DNA from: Tupaia tana
Lineage: Eukaryota > Chordata > Mammalia > Scandentia > Tupaiidae
Assembly: GCA_026018925.1 (NCBI GenBank)
Contig: JAKSZU010000004.1
Location: 34,491,233-34,555,232 of the forward strand
Length of the DNA: 64,000 nucleotides
Direction of reading: 5' to 3'
The notes under the pieces were generated by a model. It was not told where the DNA came from. It ran no database searches and saw only the letters and a program-made list of their open reading frames with translations. The position numbers and the translations under genes are program-made. This document shows, piece after piece, positions 1-11,625 of the stretch. Numbering within the stretch: the stretch's first letter is position 1; each line of letters opens with the position of its first letter.

Positions 1-118
1 TTATATATGTATATATACACATGTAATATCACTGGAGATTATGTATGTATATATTATTACATATTATATATGCATGTGTACATATACACATATATGTATG
101 TAACATATTATATAAAAC
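1..118. repeat. TA/CA-rich low-complexity tract
   Basis: Degenerate (TATA/CACA)n with TATGTATATA blocks at the window edge, followed directly by unique intronic DNA. Possibly the tail of a repeat starting outside the window. Confidence 0.7.
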
Positions 119-504
119 ATTCAGTTACAGTTTGTTCCACAGACCCATGTGAGAAACATTGGGTAAGAAAGGTCTGAGACCTAGAACCAACAGGGGTTGC
201 TGGTGTCAACTGGGAGTAACTCTGAAGACAGGACATTACAAGCTGTTCCTCTTTTACCCAGCAGAGTCTCCAAATACTAGAAGCAGCTCTCGGGTGCCTT
301 CTTCTCCAGGCTATCCATCTTTAGTTTCTGTAACTGCTCATTATTTCATATTGTTTATAGAGCCAGCAGCACGACTTCTAGATGCTTCTGTGTTCACCAG
401 TGACCCTCTTGGAAGGTCATGCCCAGAACTGTGCCCAAATCTTCCGGAGTTGGCCCAGCAAATGAAGAGTGCGGTGGGATGATTATTTCTAGTGATCCAG
501 GCGC

Positions 505-768
505 TGTGCTTTTCTTTTTTGATCGTCAGAAGGCATGTACACTTTCCATTGAGAGAGAAAGAGAGAACACACCCTCCTGTCCACTGGAGTATGGTCATGC
601 CATAATCCATTTCTTCCATTTCTTCATTCCATCAGGATTTGGGGCATGCACTCATGCCAGGCATGCTTTTCAAGCCAACAAGGCTGGGATTTGAACCATG
701 ATCAGCCAGGTGGGATTTTGCTCCCTACACACAGGACTCACCTACTGCACTACAGAGCCAATCCTGTA
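505..768 (-). mobile_element. Old tRNA-SINE, full-length class
   Basis: Reads from a T-rich 5' end through gagagagaaagagagaa to a degraded head (ctgcactacagagccaatcc). It has drifted strongly from the young consensus, and no TSD was recognised. Confidence 0.6.
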
Positions 769-770
769 CT

Positions 771-1515
771 TTTCTTGATAACTTTCACTTCAGTTCCATA
801 ATACTGTTTTGCCCACATAAGGTTGTGAATAATTAATCCTTAGAATTTTTACCCAGGAGAATTTGTAAGACAAGGCTCTTGTCTTATATTTATATTTGTA
901 CAATTATGTTATATTTGTACAATTGATGTCCATGAACCCAAGTTTTAGACTTTGGATTCTTCCTTGCTATAGTTGGTTGTTATTTATTAACCCATTCAAC
1001 AAATATCTAGTGCCAACCATGGTCTTACTTCTTTATATCTTTTATGCTCCAGGGCATCATGAGCATAATTCATACTCTCATTTTCTTGTTGAAAAAGAAG
1101 TTGGGTAATATTTCTGAGATAAACATTTTAAAAATTTGACTGCATAACCATGGGTCGCTACCATTGTGAACAAGTACAACTGAATTTATTTAACTGAACT
1201 TCTGATACCCTTATTTATAGAGGAGTTAATTCCTACCTACTATGCCCCTCGCTGATAATGTTTCCACTGGTACTTTTACCAAGTTTCCCGAGGTGGACAT
1301 TAGTTGACTCTATGAGCTTGGAAGTATTTGAATTCTATGGCTTAATTAAGTGCAGGATGCTTTCTGCTTTTTTCTAGACAAAAGCAGTGGCAATTTCTCA
1401 GTTAAGCCTCCTTGAATTTCCAAAGTAGGTCATTTTCTGGTCATTGGCTTTCATAGTACCATGTACTTCTTTTTGTTGTGCTTGTTGCAACTGTGATTTT
1501 AAATTATTCATGATT
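771..1515. other. Unique intronic DNA with an L2-like trace
   Basis: AT-rich DNA. 985-1060 weakly resembles an antisense L2 end (cattcaacaaatatctagtgcc). Nothing else recognised. Confidence 0.5.
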
Positions 1516-1765
1516 GGGACCAGCAGATGGCATAATGGTTGCAATGCTGGACTCCCACATGGCTGACTGTGGTTCAAGTCCTGGACCTGACGTCTTAAAA
1601 CTCTCACCAGGCATGTGTGCGTGCATGCTCAAAATCCCAAGAGGAAAATAGAGGAGAAGGGATTGTCAAGTGGCCACCTCCCCTGGGGAGTGATTTCTTG
1701 CTTTCTGTCTCTCTCTCTGGAGAGTGCACGCGCCCTATAGCAAAAATCTCTCTCTAGAAAAATAA
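1516..1765 (+). mobile_element. tRNA-SINE, full-length class
   Basis: Head gggaccagcagatggcataatgg with B box ggttcaagtcc, full body, and tail caaaaatctctctctagaaaaa. A weak TSD (attattca/taattattc) flanks it. Confidence 0.8.
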
Positions 1766-1775
1766 TTATTCTCGA

Positions 1776-2310
1776 CTGGGCCAGCTGGTGGCATGAAGGT
1801 TAAGGTGCTAGATCCCACATGGCCAACTCTCCAGTTCTTTTTTTTTTTTTTTTTTTTTTTTGAGAGGATTTTGCTACAGGGCGCATGTGCTCGCCAGACA
1901 GAGAGAGAGAGAGAGAGACAGAAAGCAAGAAATCACCCCCCCAGGGGGGATGGCCACGCCGCAATCCCTTCTCCTCCATTTTCCTCTTGGGATCTTGGGC
2001 ATGCATGCACACGCGGTCCAGCGTGAGTTTTAAGCCACTGTGTCCGGGACGCGAACCACAGTCGACTACATGGGAGTCCAGCGATATAGCCATTATGCTA
2101 ACTACTGGTCCCATCTCACATAGCCAACTCTCCAGTTCTAATTCCTCATCCGGAAGCTTGAAAATCATGTCGAGCATGTGTGCATGCATGCCCAAAATCC
2201 TGAGAGGAGAGTGGAGGAGAAGGGATTGTGGCATTGCCGCCCCTCTGGGGGAGGGGGATGATTTCTCACTTTCCCTCCTCTCTCTCTCTCTCTCTGGCCA
2301 GTACATATAA
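1776..2310 (+). mobile_element. tRNA-SINE split by another SINE
   Basis: The head occupies 1776-1838 and the body resumes at 2114, running to ctggccagtacatat. The interruption is the minus-strand copy at 1839-2113, and the host sequence is duplicated on both sides of it. Confidence 0.8.
1839..2113 (-). mobile_element. Young tRNA-SINE nested in a SINE
   Basis: Begins with 20 or more T, then ttttgctacagggcgcatgtgctcg, and ends ctaactactggtccc. The duplicated target (cacatggccaactctcc and its near-copy) is about 25 bp, at 1814-1838 and 2114-2139. It has the GGTTCGCGTCC form of the B box. Confidence 0.85.
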
Positions 2311-2316
2311 AAACTA

Positions 2317-2388
<72 letters not shown>
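2311..2388. repeat. (TA)n microsatellite
   Basis: A (TA)n/(ATGTATA) run growing directly from the 3' tail of the preceding plus-strand SINE. Confidence 0.9.
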
Positions 2389-2390
<2 letters not shown>

Positions 2391-2399
2391 ATTATTTGC

Positions 2400-2545
2400 T
2401 TAACCTTTGTTGACTCCAGAAGACTGCAAGTTCCATGAGGACAAAAGTCTTATCTATCTTATTAGTACTCTGTGCTATTCCCATAGTTCTCCATTGAGCC
2501 CACCATGGACTAGGAGATCCGTAAATGCTTGTCGAATGAGTGAAC
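2400..2545 (+). repeat. L2 LINE 3' end
   Basis: Contains the L2-terminal phrase order: gcaagttccatgaggacaaaagtctt, then a degraded gtgcctagcacatag equivalent, and tgcttgtcgaatgagtgaa. Confidence 0.65.
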
Positions 2546-3430
2546 CCACTATTCAGTTGGCTTCTTCCATTTAGACAAACAGAATTCTGCTGCTGGAAAG
2601 GAAAAGGAAAGAAGTTTAAAGGTCACATGATGCAACTTCCTGTATGACGCTGGAATTACAAGTGACCAGTCAGTGCTTTTCTGCTTCAGCACCCGCTTCA
2701 GAGGAGAATCTGCTCCTCTCCTCTTCACAGCATTCTGAGACTCTTGAGAGAACTCATACCACTCCCATTCCACAGTCTAGGGTTGGGGACCCCAAGGTCT
2801 TAGTGGGAAGAAATGAACTTCTACGAAAGAAAACAACTGTACTGGTAAGGAGGGGCAAAGGAGTCAGACTTCAGAAGAACTGGCTCACCAAGCAAAACGA
2901 TCTTTGGCATTTACAGAAGCCCATAGTAGTACCAATGCTGCCACGTCTACATGGGTCTGCTCATGGTGAGAAACAGTGCCTCGCCCACAGGCTCATCATA
3001 ACCACACCAGCCAGACAGTTCCTCAGACATCAGCATGACAAACGCCAGGGGTAAACAAGGTTTTTATTAGGGAGTCAGAAATGGGGACCAGAACTAGACA
3101 GAAGGAACCTGTTATTTTGGTTGATCTCAGTGCAAAGCTACAAAGCTGGTTTTTTTCTCCTTACTGAGGAGGATGATAGACGTGCTAACACACAATGGCA
3201 GAGGGCAAAGTGTCAGTTCTATCCCACCTTGAGCTTGTTGGAATATTGAAAGTGAAGTCAGCACATAGAATGTCACTGTCTCTGAAACCCTTCCTCAGGA
3301 AAATGAGGGGCTTGGGAAAGAGGTATAGAAAGCAGGTTGATGATGAACTTGGCATCACTTGGAGCTGGGCCAGTAAATAATGATCTGATCCAGTCTAGAT
3401 GTTAACAATATTTCCTTCCTGTATTATCTT
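2546..3430. other. Unique intronic DNA with an open frame
   Basis: A 136-codon plus-strand open frame at 2644-3054 has no recognisable domain, signal peptide or homology, and lies in intron. I treat it as chance. No repeat named. Confidence 0.5.
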
Positions 3431-3431
3431 T

Positions 3432-3692
3432 TTCTTTTTTCCATAGAGGTTTTTCTTTGCTTTAGGGTATGTGCGCTCGCTGGAGAGAGACAGAGACAGT
3501 GTGAGAGGGGAAGTGAGAAATCACCACCCCAGGGGGCATGGCCATACTGCAATCCTTTTTCTCCCAGTATATTGAGCACACATGTATGCACACGTGCCTG
3601 GCGTGAGTTTCAAGCCATTAAGTCCAAGACTCAAACCACTGTTGACCATGTGGGAGTCCAGCAACATAACTGTTATACCATCTGCTGGCCTC
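3432..3692 (-). mobile_element. tRNA-SINE, full-length class
   Basis: Tail side tttttctttgctttagggtatgtgcgctcgctgg; head side gttataccatctgctggcc. Moderately diverged. Confidence 0.8.
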
Positions 3693-3767
3693 TCCCCTGT
3701 TTTATCTTTAGAAGGTTCTAGTAATAATGCCTCATATAGATGTGATTACTTTAAGAAATACATCATT

Positions 3768-4035
3768 AGAGCCTGCCTGTGGCTTGGTGGTTAAAGCAGT
3801 TGGATCTTTCCTGAGTGACCACACAGTTCAGGTCCCTGACCTGGGGGCATGAAAAACATGTTAAGTGTGTGTGCGAGTGTGTGCCCAAAATCCCAAAAAG
3901 AGGGAAGGAAGGAGGAAAGGGGATTGTGGTGTGACTTTCCCCAAAAAGGAGTGCTTTCTCGTTTTCTGTCTCTCACTTGCTTTGGCAAGCATTCATGTCT
4001 CCTGGCAAAGGAAAAAAAAAAAACATACAGCATTA
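3768..4035 (+). mobile_element. tRNA-SINE, older head variant
   Basis: Head gagcctgcctgtggcttggtggttaaagcag with a gttcaggtccc B box. The A-tail is at 4010-4023. This head variant (GCCTGTGGCNTGGTGG) recurs at 13259. Confidence 0.75.
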
Positions 4036-4059
4036 ATACATTACAATTAATTTTTTAGA

Positions 4060-4086
4060 AAGAATTATTTTATTTAACTTTATCTG

Positions 4087-4119
<33 letters not shown>

Positions 4120-4262
4120 ATTATTTTAATTTGACCAGAGAGGGACAGAGTGAGAGAGAGAGAGAGGGAAAGTGAGAAAGCAAGCCCCAGGTCTGGGACT
4201 CAAACAGTGGTTGGGCATGTGGGAGTCCAGTGCCCTTAACCACCACACCACCTGCTGACCCC
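4060..4262 (-). mobile_element. tRNA-SINE, short class
   Basis: Lacks the central GC-rich body. It passes from aagaattattttatttaacttta through ttgaccagagagggacagag straight to aagcaagccccaggtctgggactcaaac. Its tail contains a (TATC)n expansion. Confidence 0.8.
4084..4120. repeat. (TATC)n microsatellite
   Basis: About nine tatc units inside the tail of the surrounding short SINE. Confidence 0.9.
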
Positions 4263-4628
4263 AACAAATTTCTTCTCATTTTAATTTCTTGTGAAAAGTT
4301 CTTCATGTTTGCACAGCCACCCCTCATTTAATGACTTACCTGTTTAGAAACTGCTTGGACTTTCTAACAATTCTCCAGAGCAGAGAATCCCCTTCCTTAG
4401 TCTGTGTGAGTTTTGGGTATCCCCTGTCTAGTTTGTCTGTTTCCCTAGTCAGTCATACAAGGCTGAATATTTCATTTATAAATTTGTGCTTTACTGGGTG
4501 CCCATAGTAGTATTCAGAATAAATAAAAATGATTACACTGGATTTATATTATTGTGCTGTGGTGTGTCTGTTGCTTTCTGGTATTTATCTATTGTGTACT
4601 TTTTGTATGGAAAGAATTACATCGTTTG

Positions 4629-4800
4629 AGACCAGCAGGTGGCATAGTGGTTAGGGTGTTCAACTCTCATGTAGCCAGCCTTGGCTCAAGCCACCTAGGC
4701 CTGGTGGCTTGCTTTTTCATTTTCCCTCTCTTTTTCTCTTTCTGGTGAGTGCATGTGTCCTGCAGCAAATTTAAATAATAATAATAATAATAAATAACAA
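4629..4800 (+). mobile_element. tRNA-SINE, short class
   Basis: Head gagaccagcaggtggcatagtggtt, then the CT-rich stretch, ggtgagtgcatgtgtcctgcagc, and an (AAT)n tail. Confidence 0.8.
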
Positions 4801-4822
4801 TTACATAAATAATAATTATTAT
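4776..4822. repeat. (AAT)n microsatellite
   Basis: An ataataataataataaat run extending the tail of the short SINE before it. Confidence 0.85.
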
Positions 4823-4828
4823 TAATTT

Positions 4829-5086
4829 TTGCGGGGGAGAGGTTTTCACTATAGGGCGCGTGCGCTCGCCAGACAGACAGAGAGAGACATAGAGACAGAA
4901 AGCGAGAAATCACCCTCTGGGGGATGGCCACGCCGCAATCCCTTCTCCTCCATTCTCCTCTTGGGATCTTGGGCACGCACGCACACACGCCTGGTGTGAG
5001 TTTAAGCCACTGGGTCTGAGACTTGAACTGCAGTCGACTACGTGGGAGTCCAGTGACATAACCATTATACCAACTGCTGGTTCCCA
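4829..5086 (-). mobile_element. Young tRNA-SINE, full-length class
   Basis: Close to consensus: tatagggcgcgtgcgctcgccagacag to accaactgctggttccc. The flanks cataaataat and cataaataattatt suggest the TSD. It sits head to head with the short copy at 4629-4800. Confidence 0.85.
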
Positions 5087-5099
5087 TAAATAATTATTT

Positions 5100-5267
5100 T
5101 TTTAAGAATTATTTTATTTAACTTTATTTTAATTTGACCAGAGAGGGACAGAGTCAGGGAGAGAGAGAGAGAGAAAGTGAGAAAGCAAGCCACCAGGTCT
5201 AAGACTCAAACCATGGTCAGCCATGTGCTAGTCAAGTGCCCTTAATCACCATGCCACCTGCCGGCCC
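5100..5267 (-). mobile_element. tRNA-SINE, short class
   Basis: Good short-class consensus: ttttaagaattattttatttaac to ccatgccacctgccggcccc. Confidence 0.85.
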
Positions 5268-7150
5268 CATACATAATTCTGTTTTTACAAAAAGAATTAC
5301 ATTATTCTAGTGTTGGTTGTGTAATATCTATTGAAAATATATACCCAGTGACACCATGATCCACCACAAGACATCTGTCTTTAAGCTCTTCGATTATCGA
5401 CCAAATCCCTTGACCTAGACACAGGAACAGAGCTCAGTCGACAGGAGTGCCAGAACGTCTTTGCATCAATTCATTCTTCAAATATTTATTGACCTTTGAT
5501 CACATCCCAGGTACAGAGTTAAGCTCTGAGGACAAATGGTGTGTAAGACTTCCCCACAGAGGGCTCCATGGGTTTACTTCTGGGGAAGGCCGACAGACCG
5601 TGGTGAGGTCATTACAGTGTGCAGAGTCATGGGAGGTGATGTGCAGGGTGGTCCGGGAGCGGATATCCGAGTGCCTCACGTGGTTTTGTCGTGCAGGGAA
5701 TCCGATTTTCTGTCAGATCCTCTGCTTATTCTCATTTGCATAGCTCTTGAGTCCGTGCACTTGTACATAAGGCCCCCAGGGAAAGGTTGCAGAGCCCATG
5801 TCTAGAGAAATGCAGACAGCCCACCGCAGTTTAGCTAGGCTTCTCCCCTAATTATAACTAACTCGTTCAAACTGTTCCCTGCATGTCCGTCTCCCTCACC
5901 TTTATGTCTGGGCTCAGCTGTGAGGGCAGGGCCATGTCTTACTCATCTTGGTATTTTCTCATGTGTTTGGCAGGTACTGACACTGCTGCATGTTGGTTGG
6001 GTGTAAAGTGAAGTTTGTGTTAAGTTCCTGTCCTTCACGGACCTCCTCCAAAGGCACCTTGTGGAAAGGAGACACAATGCTGAGGGCCGTCATTGGGCAA
6101 TGCGGGATTCGTTGCTACATGGGAAGTCTGGAAGTTTCTGGAGACAACCCCAGGGGGTTGGCATGGTCTGCAAGAGGCTTCCTGAGAAGCTCTCCTTCCT
6201 TTCTGGGTGAAGTCATTTGTATAGGGGAGGGCAAAGAGGTCACTGCACACTGAATGTGTCTGCTGGGCCACCTGGCTAGAGAGCTGGGGTCTGGCATTTC
6301 CTGGGCAAACCTTTATTGAAAACTAGCTGTGTCCAGGCACCAGCTGGGGGTCCAACTCATCACCTAGGGTGGGGTGTGGTCCCAGGGAATGAGAGAGAAC
6401 AGAGGACAAGGCAGGTGTCCTGGGTGAGAGTGGAGGTGAAGGAGAGTACAGGAGATGCTAGCCAGTCCACAGTGTGCACGGGGTGTAAACGTCCAGGCAG
6501 AGGACAGCATTTTCACGGGGCTGGAGGAAAGAGATAATGGACAGAGAAAGAAAGGAAGGGAGACAGGCAAACGGACACCACTAATTTCCGAGAACTCCAT
6601 GTAGCTGTATTTCAGCTGCCACATCCCATCCTCAGAGCTGTCACCTGGGAGGGGCAGAGGCCGGGCGGCTCCTGAGATGCCCATTCTGGCAAATGTAACC
6701 AAATCCTTAGACCGTTAGCTTCTGGCTCTCGGCAAGGGCTGACATTTTTCTTGGCTGAGTCCCAGAGTGTGCCCTGACTGAGTCGAGTTTGTACTTACCA
6801 CAAGGTGCTGATGAGGCCAAAGTAGTGACAGGTGTTTGAAGATGCTGAAAGGGCAGAATTGCCACCCGCTCAGTTGGTCTCTGAGCTGGACCGAGTCCAA
6901 AGAGACCCAGTGCCAAGCCCACCACTGCCTTCATGTCTGCCGGGACGAGCAGTCCTTGTTAGTGGTGTTTTCTCTTTACTCACACTTAAACAAGCTTGGC
7001 TTCTTTTACTTTTTACCAAGTAAAGCTAATGATACAAGTAATTCATGCTTTTTTTTTTTAATGGGAAAATAAGAATACAAAAACACTGTATTTCTACTGC
7101 CCAGAGGAAAGAGCATATTGGAGTATGTTCTTCCATTTTCTTATCTGAAG
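5268..7150. other. Mostly unique intronic DNA with L2 relics
   Basis: 5467-5580 resembles an antisense L2 end (cattcttcaaatatttattgacc). 5905-5990 resembles a sense L2 end (gagggcagggccatgtcttactcatcttgg). The remainder, including GC-richer DNA at 6030-6950, shows nothing I can name. Confidence 0.5.
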
Positions 7151-7155
7151 AAAGC

Positions 7156-7285
7156 GTTCTTCAAAAAGTTTATGGAAAATGCATATTATCAACAAACTAT
7201 GCATGGATTTATTTCCTTTTCTTTTTGGCACCAAAATAAACTTACACTTTAATTCCATTTTCCACAAACTTTTGAAATCCCTTGT
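7156..7285. mobile_element. Mariner-like MITE
   Basis: Terminal inverted repeats ttcttcaaaaagtttatgg and ccacaaacttttgaaatccc enclose aactatgcatggattt and caccaaaataaact. There is no coding capacity at about 130 bp. Confidence 0.7.
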
Positions 7286-7379
7286 ATAAAGAACATTATT
7301 TTTGAAAGCTTAATAAAGTCTGTGGAAAACATTTATTTTCCTTACCATTTACAAAATTTTTTCTTATTTATAGAGCTAC

Positions 7380-7577
7380 CTTGCATTTATATAGTATTTA
7401 ACAGTTTATAAAGTATCTCTTGCTTTCTTTCAATAATTTCTCACAATTATGTGATAAAGATTAATATTATCCTCATTTCATAGTTGATGAAACTAAGGCT
7501 CAGAAAAGTTAAGTGACTTGTCCAAATTCAAACAGCTAATAAGTATCAGAGTCTCAAATTCAGGTTTTCTGAATCTT
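7380..7577 (-). repeat. MIR SINE relic
   Basis: Antisense MIR phrases: tatcctcatttcatagttgatgaaac, aaggctcagaaaagttaagtgactt, caaacagctaataagtatcagag. Ends at the next SINE insertion. Confidence 0.75.
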
Positions 7578-7725
7578 CTTTATTTTTTTTAAGAATTGTG
7601 TATTTAATTATATTATTATTATTATTATTTAATATGATAAGAGAGAGGGAAAGCAAGCTGCCAGGTCCAGGACTCGAACTGCAGTTGGCCATGTAGGAGT
7701 CCAGCCTCTTAACTACTGATTCTTA
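7578..7725 (-). mobile_element. tRNA-SINE, short class
   Basis: tttttaagaattgtgtatttaatta, then (ATT)n, gagagagggaaagcaagctgccagg, ending ccagcctcttaacta. The distal head is truncated. Confidence 0.7.
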
Positions 7726-8550
7726 AGTATCTAGCATTCCCTACTGAGCTGTGGCTGCAATAATAATAACTTTAGAAACACATACATGCACTATTGCCTT
7801 TTTTCGCTAGCAGTGTGTTGTTATTCATTAGAACATGGAAGGAAATGAAATGTACACAGCCTTCCTGATTATTAATTAAATTACCTCGAGTTTTGATTTA
7901 TGCAGCATGATTAGTGAAATTAATCAGAATATCTAAAGAGATGGAGGATAGTGCAATTGGAATAGAATATTTGTTTATGTTACCCCAAGGCAGATTTTTA
8001 TATATTTTTTTTTTTTGGTTTCTGCTATTTTGTTTATAATAATGCTGTGTGGTTTCACTATCTCCAAGTCACTTGGTCAGAGTTAGGCAAGATTTTTAGA
8101 TTTTATTTTCATTTCCACATAAAAGAAAAAAAAAACTAAGTTTTTTTTACTTGAAGCATAAAAAGCACAAAGGAACACTGATTCCTAGGTGTTTGCTCTA
8201 GCCAAAGAAAAAGAGAAAAGGAAAAATTTAGGAAAAAAAAGAAAAACAATTTTTTAAGTAAAGAAAAAAGGAAGAAATAACCCAGTGGAGCACAGACAAA
8301 GAATTTCAAGCTGTATTCTGCTGCCATGAATTCCTAATATACAGGAACACTCCCAGAAGCTTGCTTCTCAGGATGAACTGTTGCCAAAACATATCATCAT
8401 TAGCAAAACCATAAGTGGCAGAGAGCTAACTTTTTGTTACTTAAAATAGCATTAAAGGCAAATAAAAGTCTATAGATAATAAAATTAGGTAAATATTTAT
8501 AAAATTTGTTATGTACAACACTAAAAATACTGCCTACTATTTCTAGTTTT
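7726..8550. other. Unique AT-rich intronic DNA
   Basis: A/T homopolymer-rich stretches (8000-8015, 8125-8155, 8215-8280). No repeat family or gene recognised. Confidence 0.5.
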
Positions 8551-8566
8551 GCCAGCATCCAGATTT

Positions 8567-8735
8567 CCTTCTTTTTCTTTTTGTAAAGAGAGATTTTTGC
8601 TATAGGGTACGTGTGCTTGGAGAGACAGAGAGAGATGGAGAGACAGAAAGGGAGAAATCATCCACAGTGGGGGAGACGGGGTTGGGAGATGGCCACACCG
8701 CAGTCCTCCATTCTCCTCTCAGGATTTTGGGTATG

Positions 8736-8775
<40 letters not shown>

Positions 8776-8848
8776 TGCTTGCCATTGGTTTCAAGCCACT
8801 GGGTCTGGGACTTGAACTGCAGTCAACTACATTATGCCATCTGCTGGT
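8567..8848 (-). mobile_element. tRNA-SINE with expanded CA tract
   Basis: The TSD ccagcatccagattt is exact at 8552-8566 and 8849-8863. The CG/CA-rich part of the body has expanded into (CA)n at 8731-8776. Confidence 0.9.
8731..8776. repeat. (CA)n microsatellite
   Basis: acacacacgcgcgcacac... inside a SINE body, where the consensus has a short cacgcacacgcgcc motif. Confidence 0.9.
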
Positions 8849-8879
8849 CCAGCATCCAGATTTTTTCATATACATACAT

Positions 8880-8999
8880 TTGTGGTGTGGCCATTCCCCC
8901 TGGGGGGTGATTTCTCATTTTCTGTCTCTCTGTCTCTCTCTGTCTTTCTGGCGAGCGTGTGAGCCCTATAGTAAAAACCTCTCCAAAAAAAAAAAAAGA
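8880..8999 (+). mobile_element. 5'-truncated tRNA-SINE
   Basis: Starts mid-body at tttgtggtgtggccattccccctgg and runs to accctctccAn-type tail (acctctccaaaaaaa). The head is absent. ccagattttt on both sides may be its TSD. Confidence 0.75.
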
Positions 9000-9035
9000 G
9001 CCAGATTTTTATTGGTTAATTGGTTACTTGTACAT

Positions 9036-9161
9036 ACAAGGAGTCTTCAAAAAGTTTATCAAAATATGAAAAACTATGCATAGATTTAAAAAATTATCTT
9101 GCACCAAAATAAACTTGTACTATAATTTCACTTTCCATGAACTTTTTGAAGTACCTTCATA
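9036..9161. mobile_element. Mariner-like MITE
   Basis: TIRs gtcttcaaaaagttt and gaactttttgaagtac. The internal phrases aactatgcatagatt and gcaccaaaataaacttg match the copy at 7156. Flanked by TA. Confidence 0.75.
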
Positions 9162-9376
9162 TTTATCTTTTTGGTGAATTGCCTATTTATATTGTTGGCC
9201 TATTTTTTTTTTTTCAATGAGGTTTTGTTTTTTCTTATTTTTCCGTAAGGATATTTTCTCTATTGAGTGTATTAAGCATCTACCTTACCATTGTAAATAT
9301 GCTAATTTTTAAAAATTTGTCAGTGCCTTTTAATTTTATCTCTAATTGTTTTTCCCATATAGAAATGTTCATTTCT

Positions 9377-9451
9377 GGTCCAGCCCCATAGTGCAGTGGA
9401 TAATCCATGTGGGAATCCAGTGCTTTAACCACCATGCCACCTGTCAGCTCC
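9377..9451. mobile_element. Fused SINE head fragments
   Basis: A plus-strand head fragment (ggtccagccccatagtgcagtgga) runs into a minus-strand head fragment (catgtgggaatccagtgctttaac...cacctgtcagctcc) with no body between them. Confidence 0.6.
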
Positions 9452-9581
9452 CTACTTTTGAATTTTTAATTAATCCAGAATTCTTTTTGATATGGTGTTT
9501 GTAAGGAAATGAATGTGACATTTTTTCCCCCCCAAACTGTTTAGGAAATTATCTGAACACCATTTAAAGTAATCCATTCTT

Positions 9582-9848
9582 GAAGCCAATATATGGCATA
9601 ATTATTACATTGCTGGACTCTCACATGGCTGACACAGTTCAAGTCCTGGATCCAGTGGCTTAAAAGTCACACCGGGCATATGTGCATCCATGCCCAAGAT
9701 CTCAGGAGAATGGAGGAGACGGGTTTGCAGTGTGGCCATCCCCCTTGGTGGGTGATTTCTCACTTTCCCTCTCGCTCTCTCTGTTTTTCTCTATCCCCAG
9801 CGAGTGTATGTGCCCTAAGGCAAAAACATCTTTAAAAAAAGAAGGAAA
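9582..9848 (+). mobile_element. tRNA-SINE, full-length class
   Basis: Degraded head (gaagccaatatatggcataatta), B box gttcaagtcc, body with ggagaatggaggagacggg, and the tail at 9833-9850. Confidence 0.75.
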
Positions 9849-9969
9849 AAAAGGGAATACATTCTTTTCCCATAGCCTTAGAGTGACACTTTGATCCTAT
9901 ACTCTGGCCTCATTAGGATTGGATCTCTTTCTAAATCTTTTCTTTAAAGATTTCATTAAACTACCAAAC

Positions 9970-10200
9970 TACTTTTTTATTTTATTTATTTTTAAGAGAG
10001 AGAAGGAAAGTGAAAAAGCATCCCCCTATCAAGGATGGTCATACTGCAATCCATTCTCCTCCATTTCTCCTTCTGGGATTTTGGGCACGCATGCACACCT
10101 GCCCAGCATGTTTTTCAAGCCGTCAGGTCCACGACTTAAACCATACATTTGGCCATGTGTGATCCAGCTGCCTTAATCACCATACCACTGTCTGAACCCA
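9970..10200 (-). mobile_element. Old tRNA-SINE
   Basis: attttatttatttttaagagagagaag through gcacgcatgcacacctgcccagcatg to taatcaccataccactgtctg. Confidence 0.7.
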
Positions 10201-10464
10201 CACTCTCAATTTTCTGAAGTTTATGATGGTCCTGTTCTGCTGTTTGTTTATTTAAAAATTATTTTCTTTTTTCCTCTTACATTTGTATTTTATAGTTGCT
10301 ATGTGAAGTTTCACCAAATTATTTCACTGACGTTTTCATTGGCACCTGCCTTAAATTTCGATGTTACCTTGGGAAGCATTAACCTTTCTACATGCCTTGC
10401 TTTGTTCAATAGGTGACTCCCTCCACATACTGAAGTCCTCGGCAAAGCTTTATGGTGGTTATAG

Positions 10465-10779
<315 letters not shown>

Positions 10780-10834
10780 TAATAAAACTCTAGTTCATTC
10801 AGTTTCAACCAATCAGGGATTTTTTTCAAAAGTG

Positions 10835-11065
10835 TTTATCCCTTTACTGATGATAGGATGTACGCAGACACATGTGAGAGAGAAAGAGAGAAATGACCAC
10901 CCTCCACAGGGTCTGGTCACACCGTCATTTTCTTCCTGTAGCCCATTGGATCTCGGGCACTCACATTCATATCTAGTGTATTTCAGGCTGACCAGGCTGA
11001 GGACTGGAACCAGAGTTGCCATGCGGGGTTGGCTTCTCATGAGCAGTACATTAACACTGTGCCGT
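10835..11065 (-). mobile_element. Old tRNA-SINE
   Basis: gtgagagagaaagagagaaatgacc, then ctccacagggtctggtcacacc and a very diverged head ending cattaacactgtgccgtgg. It starts about 150 bp downstream of exon 8. Confidence 0.6.
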
Positions 11066-11219
11066 GGAAAGTGGCCCGAACTAAGGATTTGAAAGTAATT
11101 CAGTCAGGGTCAGGAGGATGTCAACTTTTATGTGAGCCCACAAAGAATGAGGCTTAAGAAATTTAGTTCACGTATTGAAAAGAATAAATGCTTTGTAAGT
11201 ATCTTGAGTGTACCCATTA

Positions 11220-11410
11220 GCTGGCCATGATAACAACATTGAATTTGGATTCTGAAGAATGGATTGAGTCTTATTTGTGCCCCTTACTAATGAGAAGTCA
11301 TTTAGCCTCTCTCTGTACTCAGTTTTCTCACCTAGAAATGAGAATAACAGTCCAGTCATTGAGAGAATTAAATGAAGCATGAGTCCAAAGATGTTTTGTA
11401 AAGTTTAGGG
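11220..11410 (+). repeat. MIR SINE relic
   Basis: Sense MIR phrases: taatgagaagtcatttagcctctctctgtactcagttttctcacc-type core, then gagagaattaaatgaagcatg. Confidence 0.65.
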
Positions 11411-11519
11411 CACTAAAAGTATGGACATTTTTTTTTCTTAAATTACGTAAATAATTACTCTTAGTTTAAATCAACTTTCCTGACTTATTAAAATAGATCC
11501 CCAAAGACTGTGTACTTAT

Positions 11520-11625
11520 CAATACTTCATTCATTGATTCAATGAATATTTACTGCATACCTATTTTTCTTCTGCCAGTTACTTAGGATTCAGCAGTGAA
11601 CAAAATGCCCAAGGACACAGAATTA
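11520..11625 (-). repeat. L2 3' end relic
   Basis: Antisense L2 end: cattgattcaatgaatatttactgc, and agcagtgaacaaaatgcccaagg. Confidence 0.6.

Noticed and set aside
1800..2354. 184-codon minus-strand open frame
   Set aside because: Made of two nested SINEs and a (TA)n tract, with low-complexity RERERE and YIYIYI stretches.
2644..3054. 136-codon open frame in PGM1 intron 7
   Set aside because: Intronic, no homology, no splice support.
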